Below are positions 7,106 to 13,136 of a stretch of 13,136 bases of DNA, piece by piece. Numbering within the stretch: position 1 is the stretch's first letter; each line of letters opens with the position of its first letter. Origin of the DNA: an uncultured Verrucomicrobiae bacterium (lineage in GTDB: Bacteria; Verrucomicrobiota; Verrucomicrobiia; Verrucomicrobiales; DEV007); the NCBI GenBank assembly GCA_937898895.1, contig CALDKL010000378.1, positions 1 through 13,136 of the forward strand, given 5' to 3'. Made by a program: the position numbers and the translations under genes. Under the pieces are notes generated by a model that saw only the letters and a list, made by a program, of their open reading frames with translations, made no database searches and was not told the DNA's origin.

Positions 7106-9591
7106 AGCGACAATTTCTCCTGATCGGAGCGATCCTCCTCCCCCCTTGCCTCTCGACCGCTGCGGAGACGGGCGATCCCGCCCGGCTTGTCCATTTCGAA
7201 TCGCGAATCCGACCTGTGCTCGCCGAAAGCTGCTACGAATGCCATTCCGTCGAATCGGGAAAAGCCAAGGGGGGCTTGCGACTCGACGATCGCGAGGCAG
7301 TCCTGCGGGGGGGCGACTCAGGACCTGCGCTCGTGCCCGGCAAACCGGGAGAAAGTCTCCTCCTCTCTGCGATCCGCCACAGTGATCCGGATCTCGAGAT
7401 GCCTCCGCGAAAGGCGCGCCTCTCTGAGGCGATCCTGAAGGATTTCGAACAATGGATCGCCGACGGGGCCCCCGATCCCCGCGAAAGCGCGAACGGAAAA
7501 GGTGGCCGCACCGGAGACGATTTTGTCAGTCGCAGGCAACACTGGAGTTTCCGCGCCCCCCATGCTCCGAAACCACCCGAGCCCCGACGGACCGATTGGG
7601 CTCTCGGTGCAATCGACCGTTTTGTTCTCTCCGAACTGGAGAAAAACGGACTCGAACCCTCTCCTGACGCGGATCTCGCCACCTTGCTGCGCCGGATCAG
7701 CTTCGATCTCACCGGGTTGCCTCCCACTCCCGAACAGACCCGGGCCTTCACCGCCGAGGCAAAGACCCATCCGGATACCGCGATCCGCAAACTCGTCGAT
7801 ACCCTCCTCGCCAGTCCCGCGTTTGGCCAGCGCTGGGCTCGCCACTGGCTCGATGTGGTCCGATACGCCGAATCGAACGGGAAGGAGGCAAACCTCACCT
7901 ACCCACACGCCTGGCGATACCGTGACTACGTCATCGATGCCTTTGATCGAGATGTGCCCTACGATCGTTTCCTCATCGAACAGATCGCCGGGGACCTCCT
8001 TCCCGCCGCAAACGATGCCGAGCGCGCCCGGCTCCTCATCGCCACAGGCGCACTCGCGTTCGGACCCAAAGGGCTCACCGAATTCAATGCAAAACAGTTC
8101 GCCGCCGATGTTGCCGACGAGCAACTCGACGCCCTCTCTCGGGGCGTTCTTGCAATCTCCCTCGCGTGTGCCCGCTGCCACGACCACAAGGCCGATCCCG
8201 TGACGATGACGGACTACTATGCCCTCATCGGAATCTTCAAAAGCACCGAGACGCGATTCGGAACCTGGGTGGACTCGGAGAACAACAATGGCGGCAAGCT
8301 TATCCGCCTCCCTGATATTCCCGGTCAGGAGACTCCTAACAAAGCACTCTCAAAAGAGGAAGTCGAAAAACTCAACGCCCGGCTCGCCCAGCTCGCCGCC
8401 GAGGAGAAGGCAGCCCAACAGCGATCCGAACAGGCACGCAGGGAGGGCCGCGATGCGCAGATCGACTTCAACAAGGCTCTCGGCGAAGCACTCCGCATCT
8501 ACTGGACGCGCGGTCCCATCGTCGGAAAGCTCGAGACCGTCGATAACGAGGGCCGTGCTCTTCCGCTCTGCATGGGAGTGCTCGAGGCCGGGAAGATGGT
8601 CAATTCCCCCCGATACGAACGCGGTGAGATCTCCCATCCCGGTGAGACCGTACCGCGAGCCATCCCTGCCATCTTCGGCATTCCGAGCGAAGGCCCCGTG
8701 CCCGAGAACACAAGCGGCCGCCTCCAACTGGCAAAGTGGATCACCGATCCGCAGCATCCGCTTACTGCCCGGGTCTTCGCGAACCGGGCCTGGACCCAGC
8801 TCTTCGGCGCGGGTCTCGTCGAGACCGTCGATGACTTCGGTCGCACCGGGGCCACGCCGAGCCATCCCGAATTGCTGGACTATCTCGCCCAGCGCTTCGT
8901 CGAAAACGGCTGGTCGGTCAAAACGCTCCTTCGCGAGATCGTCCTTTCGCGCACCTACCGCCAGGCCTCCACCCACCGGGAAGAGGCCTTCGCGAAGGAT
9001 CCTGACAACCGACTTCTCTGGCGCTTCAGCAAACGCCGCCTCGACGCCGAGGCACTGCGCGATGCCATGCTCTCCGCCTCCGGCGAACTCGATCTCTCCC
9101 CCCGATCCGGCTCCCTCGTTTCCGAACTCGATAGCCAGTCCGTCGGAATGATTGGCTTCAACAAAAAGATCCCCGCCGACCTCGACGGCTCCTTCCATCG
9201 CTCCGTCTACCTACCGGTGATGCGCGATCAGCTTCCCGATGTGCTGCGTCAGTTCGACTTCGCCGAGCCCAGCCTTGTCACCGGAAAACGCGACGTCACG
9301 AATGTTCCTCCCCAGGCCCTCTATCTGATGAACAGCGACTTCGTCAAAGCTCGTGCGGCGGCCCTGGCCAAACGTGTCCTGCAGGAGGCGACGACGGACA
9401 GGGAGAGGCTTCTCCTCGCCTCGCAACGCTGCCTCAATCGTGCCCCGGACGAGGAAGAAGAGCGGCTTCTGCATGCGTATCTGGCGGAGCCGTTCCCGAA
9501 AGGAGCCGATGCCGCTCAGGAAACCGAAAAACGCTGGCAGGATCTCTGTCAGATCCTCCTCGCAAGCGCCGATTTTCGCATGCTCGACTGA
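7102..9591 (+). CDS. PSCyt1-DUF1549-DUF1553 planctomycete cytochrome protein
   Basis: The 829-residue exported protein has the domain order typical of PVC bacteria. A Sec signal peptide (about 1-20) comes first, then a class I-like cytochrome domain (about 28-125) with haem motif CYECH at 44-48 and candidate distal Met100 in EMPP. DUF1549 (about 148-385) includes the conserved HWSF start, SFDLTGLPPTPEQ and CARCHDHK at 356-363. A helical, charged linker spans about 415-455. DUF1553 (about 539-800) includes RLQLAKWIT, RVFANRAWTQLFG and LLREIVLSRTYRQ. The reaction is unknown; the haem implies electron transfer in the periplasm. The family is nearly always encoded beside a DUF1501 gene, as here, 54 nt downstream. 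The CARCH element could bind a second haem. Length and all domains look intact. Confidence 0.95.
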   Translation: MKRQFLLIGAILLPPCLSTAAETGDPARLVHFESRIRPVLAESCYECHSVESGKAKGGLRLDDREAVLRGGDSGPALVPGKPGESLLLSAIRHSDPDLEMPPRKARLSEAILKDFEQWIADGAPDPRESANGKGGRTGDDFVSRRQHWSFRAPHAPKPPEPRRTDWALGAIDRFVLSELEKNGLEPSPDADLATLLRRISFDLTGLPPTPEQTRAFTAEAKTHPDTAIRKLVDTLLASPAFGQRWARHWLDVVRYAESNGKEANLTYPHAWRYRDYVIDAFDRDVPYDRFLIEQIAGDLLPAANDAERARLLIATGALAFGPKGLTEFNAKQFAADVADEQLDALSRGVLAISLACARCHDHKADPVTMTDYYALIGIFKSTETRFGTWVDSENNNGGKLIRLPDIPGQETPNKALSKEEVEKLNARLAQLAAEEKAAQQRSEQARREGRDAQIDFNKALGEALRIYWTRGPIVGKLETVDNEGRALPLCMGVLEAGKMVNSPRYERGEISHPGETVPRAIPAIFGIPSEGPVPENTSGRLQLAKWITDPQHPLTARVFANRAWTQLFGAGLVETVDDFGRTGATPSHPELLDYLAQRFVENGWSVKTLLREIVLSRTYRQASTHREEAFAKDPDNRLLWRFSKRRLDAEALRDAMLSASGELDLSPRSGSLVSELDSQSVGMIGFNKKIPADLDGSFHRSVYLPVMRDQLPDVLRQFDFAEPSLVTGKRDVTNVPPQALYLMNSDFVKARAAALAKRVLQEATTDRERLLLASQRCLNRAPDEEEERLLHAYLAEPFPKGADAAQETEKRWQDLCQILLASADFRMLD

Positions 9592-9645
9592 TCGTCCTCC
9601 CCTGCCCTCCAACCTGAAATCCGTTTACACCCTCCCTGACACCCC

Positions 9646-11049
9646 ATGAATCGCCGCTCCTTCCTCGAACACTCCGCCCTCGGTGCCGGATGGCTGGCCT
9701 TCTCGGCCCTTGCCGCGAAACGCTCCCTCGCATCGGTCAACGCCAGCGGGCTCGCCCCCCGCGACCCGCACTTTCCGGCGAGGGCCAGGCACGTCATCTT
9801 CCTGACAATGCGCGGCGGCCCGTCGCACGTCGACCTTCTCGACGAAAAGCCCGAGCTGATCAAACATTCCGGAAAGACCTCGACGACGGGCCGCGACGCG
9901 GTCGGTGCGAAACTCCTCGGCCCGGTTCACCCCTTCGCCAGCTACGGGAAGTCAGGCCTGCGTCTGACGAGCCTTCTCCCGAAAATCGGCGCACATGCCG
10001 ACGATCTCTGCGTGCTCAACTCGCTGCACACCGACGTACCCAACCACTCGCCCGCCTTCGTGCAGATGCACACCGGCAGCTTTCAATTCGTGCGGCCCTC
10101 CCTCGGCGCGTGGAGCGTCTACGGACTCGGCAGCGAAAACGAGAATCTCCCCGGCTTTGTCACCCTCAATCCTCCCGCCGGAGACGGAGGAGCGAGGAAC
10201 TACGGCAGTGCCTTTCTCCCCAGCGTGTGTCAGGGCACGCGCCTCGGCGGAGGCCAGCTTCCCGGACTCTACGCCGCGTTCCTGAAACAGCAGGAGGCCC
10301 CCGGACCTCCCATGAAAAACATCTCCAATCCTGACAGAAGCACCAACGAGCAGCGCCGCCAGCTCGATTTGCTGCGCCGACTCAATGAGCGCCGCCTCGC
10401 CCGCGAGCCGAATCAGCCCGAAGTCGAAGGCATGATCGAGAGTTTTGAACTCGCCTTCCGCATGCAGAGCGAGGTACCCGGAGTGCTCGAAATGAAGGAA
10501 GAGACCCCGGAGACGCTCGCACTCTACGGCATCGGCAAGGGCGAGGATCTCTTCGCGCGGCAGTGCCTCCTCGCCCGGCGTCTCATCGAGGCGGGGGTCC
10601 GCTTTGTCGAGATCGCCTCGCCCGAGGGCTGGGATCACCATACGCTGATCTCACAAAATCTTCCCAAGGTCTGTGGCAGCGTCGACACCGCCGTCGGAGC
10701 CTTGCTCACCGACCTGAAACGCCGGGGACTGCTGCAGGATACCCTTGTGATCTGGGGCGGCGAATTCGGCCGCACTCCCTATGCGCCCGGCCTCGATGGG
10801 CGCGATCACAACCACAAGGGATTCTCGCTCTGGATGGCCGGAGGCGGCGTGAAGGGCGGCATCCGCTACGGCGCCACCGACGAAATCGGCTACGAGGCGG
10901 TCGAACAACCCATGCACATCCGCGACTGGCACGCGACGGTACTGCATTTGCTCGGCCTCGACCACAAACGACTCACCTACAACTACGGGGGAAGAAATTT
11001 CCGCCTGACGGAAACCGGGGGCGAGGTGGCAAAGGGGATCCTGGCCTGA
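9646..11049 (+). CDS. Tat-exported DUF1501 protein (alkaline phosphatase superfamily)
   Basis: The 467-residue protein opens with NRRSFLEHSALGAG, a twin-arginine signal, so it is probably folded with a cofactor or metal before export. The DUF1501 body is intact: MRGGPSHVDLLDEKP (55-69), the usual GGPS-H-D metal-site segment, then PEGWDHH, WGGEFGRTPY and GRDHNHKGFSLWMAGGG near the C-terminus, with Asp/His residues typical of the metal sites in this superfamily. DUF1501 belongs to the same clan as sulfatases and alkaline phosphatases, but its substrate is unknown. The family co-occurs with PSCyt1/DUF1553 proteins, and the preceding gene encodes one; the pair is presumed to act together in the periplasm. 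The ATG start preserves the Tat motif. The next gene begins 7 nt after the stop. Confidence 0.94.
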   Translation: MNRRSFLEHSALGAGWLAFSALAAKRSLASVNASGLAPRDPHFPARARHVIFLTMRGGPSHVDLLDEKPELIKHSGKTSTTGRDAVGAKLLGPVHPFASYGKSGLRLTSLLPKIGAHADDLCVLNSLHTDVPNHSPAFVQMHTGSFQFVRPSLGAWSVYGLGSENENLPGFVTLNPPAGDGGARNYGSAFLPSVCQGTRLGGGQLPGLYAAFLKQQEAPGPPMKNISNPDRSTNEQRRQLDLLRRLNERRLAREPNQPEVEGMIESFELAFRMQSEVPGVLEMKEETPETLALYGIGKGEDLFARQCLLARRLIEAGVRFVEIASPEGWDHHTLISQNLPKVCGSVDTAVGALLTDLKRRGLLQDTLVIWGGEFGRTPYAPGLDGRDHNHKGFSLWMAGGGVKGGIRYGATDEIGYEAVEQPMHIRDWHATVLHLLGLDHKRLTYNYGGRNFRLTETGGEVAKGILA

Positions 11050-11056
11050 TGCGCAG

Positions 11057-12436
11057 ATGAAACCCTCTTCCCTCGTCCACCTGACCCTCTTAGGGCTGAC
11101 TTCGCAGTTGCTTGCTGTCGAGCCTTGTCGAATCCGCGTCATCGATGCAGAGAACGGATGGCCGATTGCCCTGGTCGAACTCAAAACAACGCACAACGTC
11201 TCGTTCTTCACCGACAACGCAGGTGTCGTGGCCTTTGATCTGCCGGAGCTGATGGGCGTGGAGACCTGGCTCAGCGTGGAGGCCGACGGATACGAGGCCC
11301 GGGCGGACGGATTCGGGATGAGAGGGTTTCGATTCACCCCCACCCCCGGCGGTCAACACGAGGTGAAAGTGAGCCGAAGCATCGTCGCAAAACGACTTGG
11401 GCGACTCACCGGAGGGGGAATTTTCGGCGAGAGCCAGAAGCTCGGCGAACACCTCGATTGGAAGGAAAGCGGCATCCTCGGCTGCGACAGCGTGCAGAAT
11501 GCAAGCCATCGCGGCAGGATGTTCTGGGCCTGGGGCGACACGAATCTGCCGAGATATCCGCTGGGCCTGTTTCACATGACCAGCGCGACGACACCGGTGC
11601 GCCCGCTGTCGTCGTTTGAGCCGCCACTGCAATTGTCCCTCGACTATTTCCGCGACGAAAAAGGCGGCGTCCGTGCGGTCGCAAACCTGTTTCCCGACGA
11701 TCCCGGCCCGACCTGGATCAGTGGCTATGTCAGTCTTCCCGATGCCTCGGGAAACGAGCGTCTCGTCGGATGCTATTCGAAAATCGAGCCACCGATGAAG
11801 GCCTATCGGGTCGGGCTCTGTGTCTGGAATGAGGCCACCTCCCACTTCGAGTCCATCGAGGTGCTCTGGGACAAAAAGGAAGGCCGACCTGAACCGACCC
11901 TCCAGCCGATCGGGCATCCAATCTTCTGGAGTGACAACGACGGGAAACGCTGGCTCCTCTTTGGAGATCCCTTTCCCACGATCCGCATGCCGGCGACCTT
12001 CGAGGGATGGCGCGACCGAAAGCAATGGGAGACGCTCGACCCACCGAAATCCCTCAAGGGCGCGGACGGGCGAACGGTGAAAGCCCATCGCGGCTCGGTG
12101 GCGTGGAATGCCTGGCGAAAGAAGTGGGTTACGGTGTTCGGCGAGATGGGCGGCGATCCCTCGCTTCTCGGCGAACTCTGGTATGCGGAGGCCAATTCCC
12201 CGCTGGGTCCGTGGGGAAAGGCGGTGAAAGTGCTGAGTCATCGTCGGCTCACCTTCTACAATCCGCGCCTCCATCCGGAGTTCACCCCGGAGGATTCGCC
12301 GGTGCTGCTCTTCGAGGGCACCTACTGCCAGACCTTCTCCGGCGAGCCGCGGCATACTCCGCGACACGACTACAATCAGGTGCTCTATCGGCTCGACCTC
12401 GACGATGCAAAACTGGCCCCTGCGAAAGGACAATAG
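11057..12436 (+). CDS. Secreted protein: regulatory-like Ig domain plus probable beta-propeller
   Basis: The 459-residue product has a signal peptide (about 1-20). Residues 24-110 resemble a carboxypeptidase-regulatory-like beta-sandwich (CRIRVIDAENGWPIALVEL, then TDNAGVVAFDLP and SVEADGYE). The rest looks like a glycosidase-type propeller similar in style to DUF4185 or GH43-like proteins: FWAWGDTN (157-163), GLFHMTSATTP, WISGYVSLPD, GHPIFWSDNDGKRWLLFGDPFPT and ELWYAEANSPLGPWGKAV. The phrase on source material attached to price-list-like carbohydrate enzymes, LWYAEANSPLGPW, is common in five-bladed propeller glycosidases. A catalytic triad could not be assigned, so this may be a binding protein rather than an enzyme. 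It starts 7 nt after the DUF1501 gene and is probably the last gene of the operon. Confidence 0.85.
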   Translation: MKPSSLVHLTLLGLTSQLLAVEPCRIRVIDAENGWPIALVELKTTHNVSFFTDNAGVVAFDLPELMGVETWLSVEADGYEARADGFGMRGFRFTPTPGGQHEVKVSRSIVAKRLGRLTGGGIFGESQKLGEHLDWKESGILGCDSVQNASHRGRMFWAWGDTNLPRYPLGLFHMTSATTPVRPLSSFEPPLQLSLDYFRDEKGGVRAVANLFPDDPGPTWISGYVSLPDASGNERLVGCYSKIEPPMKAYRVGLCVWNEATSHFESIEVLWDKKEGRPEPTLQPIGHPIFWSDNDGKRWLLFGDPFPTIRMPATFEGWRDRKQWETLDPPKSLKGADGRTVKAHRGSVAWNAWRKKWVTVFGEMGGDPSLLGELWYAEANSPLGPWGKAVKVLSHRRLTFYNPRLHPEFTPEDSPVLLFEGTYCQTFSGEPRHTPRHDYNQVLYRLDLDDAKLAPAKGQ

Positions 12437-12633
12437 TCCCAAACGGGGGCTCGGCGGTGCTGTCGCTCTCCTCTCTGGCCCGGCTCCGGCTGACTCCGCC
12501 GCCTCGTCCTGCGCTGCGAGCGACAGAGCGCGACAATTCGAGCCTTGTCAAACATTCACCAAATGACCATTCTCACATCAATCAGTCGCCGCCGATTGTA
12601 ACGATCTGTGGGGCATCCCCCATCCACATCTTG
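12437..12633. other. Structured intergenic region between convergent genes
   Basis: No gene was found here. A 6-bp hairpin (12435-12440 with 12446-12451, one wobble) starts at the stop codon of the upstream gene but lacks a T-run. A perfect 9-bp inverted repeat, CTGTCGCTC (12460-12468) and GAGCGACAG (12518-12526), encloses a very C/G-rich 49-nt loop with further self-complementary pieces. From about 12540 rightwards the sequence becomes visibly less GC-rich. A hairpin at 12607-12628 (TGTGG with CCACA) lies just beyond the stop codon of the minus-strand gene. Together these could end transcription of the two convergent genes. Confidence 0.4.
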
Positions 12634-12987
12634 TTAGTCATTGGTGTAGGTGACACGGCCATCTGGAGCAATGGAGAAAAACTTCTGCTTCTGTAGAGTG
12701 GCAATGACCTTCTCGACTTCCGAAGCATCGATGCCGCCGCCAAATTGAAACATCGCCTCAATGGATCGAACTACTCCATCCTTCTTCTTTGGGCTGAGCT
12801 TTTCCAAGCGCTCAGCCACGTAGGATGACCTCTCGGAATGATTCATTCTTGGCGCAACATCGGGGTCAGATGCGGCCTTCGGGGCGGGGGAGGATCCGCC
12901 CAACTGTAATTGCTGCAGCGCGTCGTATTCTTGCGTCGTCATCTCAACGATCACACTGCCAGAGGTGGTTGTTCCGATCTTCTTCAT
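12634..12987 (-). CDS. Small hypothetical protein, possible winged-helix-like C-terminus
   Basis: I do not recognise this protein, which has 117 residues from the ATG at 12987. The N-terminus (MKKIGTTTSGSVIVEMTTQEYDAL) gives a short strand and helix. A Pro/Ala/Ser linker follows, then a helical and basic section (ERSSYVAERLEKLSPKKK) and a last segment with alternating helices ending in SIAPDGRVTYTND. That end looks like a small winged-helix-type fold, by pattern only. The frame stays open upstream to a GTG at 13017, which overlaps the TAG of the preceding gene by one base (TAGTG), so a longer, coupled form of 127 residues is possible. There is no signal peptide, so it is probably cytoplasmic. 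GC appears lower than in the operons to the left. Confidence 0.72.
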   Translation of the reverse strand: MKKIGTTTSGSVIVEMTTQEYDALQQLQLGGSSPAPKAASDPDVAPRMNHSERSSYVAERLEKLSPKKKDGVVRSIEAMFQFGGGIDASEVEKVIATLQKQKFFSIAPDGRVTYTND

Positions 12988-12992
12988 TCTTG

Positions 12993-13053
12993 GTCTAACG
13001 TAAAGCGCGTGCACCACTACCAGCGGCGGCGCGCGTCGATTACGGGGTTAGGG
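12993..13053. other. Nested hairpin with attC-like end boxes
   Basis: GTCTAAC (12993-12999) and GTTAGGG (13047-13053) lie at the ends of a 61-nt imperfect hairpin. Nested pairs include CTAA/TTAG (12995-12998 with 13048-13051), CGTAA/TTACG (12999-13003 with 13040-13044) and GCGCG/CGCGC (13005-13009 with 13030-13034). The first box fits the integron consensus RYYYAAC and the second fits GTTRRRY except its last base. The span overlaps the 3' end of the partial right-hand gene. Short boxes like these also arise by chance, so the identification is weak. Confidence 0.22.
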
Positions 13054-13136
13054 TTGTGGTAAGGGGAAACATCGAAACTGAACGGCTGGTAGTGGTTGTC
13101 TCGGCGCGGCTTGTTGGGCTTCTTCTTTTCGGTGCT
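13017..13136 (-). CDS. C-terminal end of an unidentified protein (partial)
   Basis: Reading leftwards from the window edge gives 39 open codons followed by TAG at 13019-13017. The tail is strongly basic and then aromatic: KKKPNKPRRDNHYQPF, then FDVSPYHNPNPVIDARRRW. It is too short and compositionally simple to assign. It is credible as coding because it is open to the edge, has a protein-like composition, and its stop overlaps a possible GTG start of the following minus-strand gene. The gene start lies outside the window. Confidence 0.5.
   Translation of the reverse strand, partial: STEKKKPNKPRRDNHYQPFSFDVSPYHNPNPVIDARRRW

Noticed and set aside
11090..12442. 450-codon open frame antisense to the last operon gene
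   Set aside because: It mirrors almost exactly the extent of the plus-strand gene, has no coherent domain or signal pattern, and such frames are expected in GC-rich DNA. The plus frame has a signal peptide and recognisable motifs.
13013..13096. 12-bp perfect inverted repeat (13013-13024 with 13085-13096)
   Set aside because: The right arm and most of the left fall in the partial right-edge gene, and the 60-nt loop and lack of a partner element make a transposon end or terminator unsupported; possibly chance.

Overview
The window looks like a chromosomal segment of a member of the Planctomycetota-Verrucomicrobiota (PVC) group, with Verrucomicrobiota slightly preferred. The evidence is the combination of families: a planctomycete-type cytochrome protein (PSCyt1 + DUF1549 + DUF1553) next to a Tat-exported DUF1501 protein, a secreted sulfatase, a secreted PQQ-like beta-propeller, and an ECF sigma/anti-sigma pair. 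GC is high over most of the window, and long antisense open frames shadow the real genes. Shine-Dalgarno sequences are almost absent. No rRNA, tRNA, CRISPR array or transposase gene was seen.

Layout. Positions 1-185 are non-coding and full of small repeats and hairpins. On the minus strand, a DUF218/YdcF-type membrane protein (2609-1791) is followed by a secreted type I sulfatase (1730-186). A short divergent intergenic region with a 13-nt palindrome separates these from plus-strand genes: a secreted PQQ-like beta-propeller protein (2693-4024) and a small secreted protein of unknown function (4021-4611), which overlap by 4 nt. After a 113-nt leader with two mutually exclusive hairpins comes a compact plus-strand gene train: ECF sigma factor (4725-5234), single-pass anti-sigma-like protein (5238-5678), beta-propeller lipoprotein (5699-7105), PSCyt1/DUF1549/DUF1553 cytochrome protein (7102-9591), DUF1501 protein (9646-11049) and a secreted protein with a regulatory-like N-terminal domain and a probable propeller (11057-12436). 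The last 700 bases change character: a structured intergenic stretch, then two minus-strand genes of lower GC, a small hypothetical protein (12987-12634) and the C-terminus of an unknown protein that runs off the right edge.

How the genes may work together (inference). Nearly every large product carries an export signal: Sec, Tat or lipobox. The sigma/anti-sigma pair at the head of the long train suggests that an envelope cue controls an exported module of a haem-binding protein, an alkaline-phosphatase-superfamily protein (DUF1501) and propeller proteins. A sulfatase and a PQQ-like propeller lie alongside. A role in catabolism of sulfated polysaccharides or other complex organic matter is plausible, but no gene here fixes the substrate. 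The best candidates for something new are the self-contained ECF-PSCyt/DUF1501 gene train, the unassigned secreted proteins in it, and the small repeat/hairpin elements at both edges.
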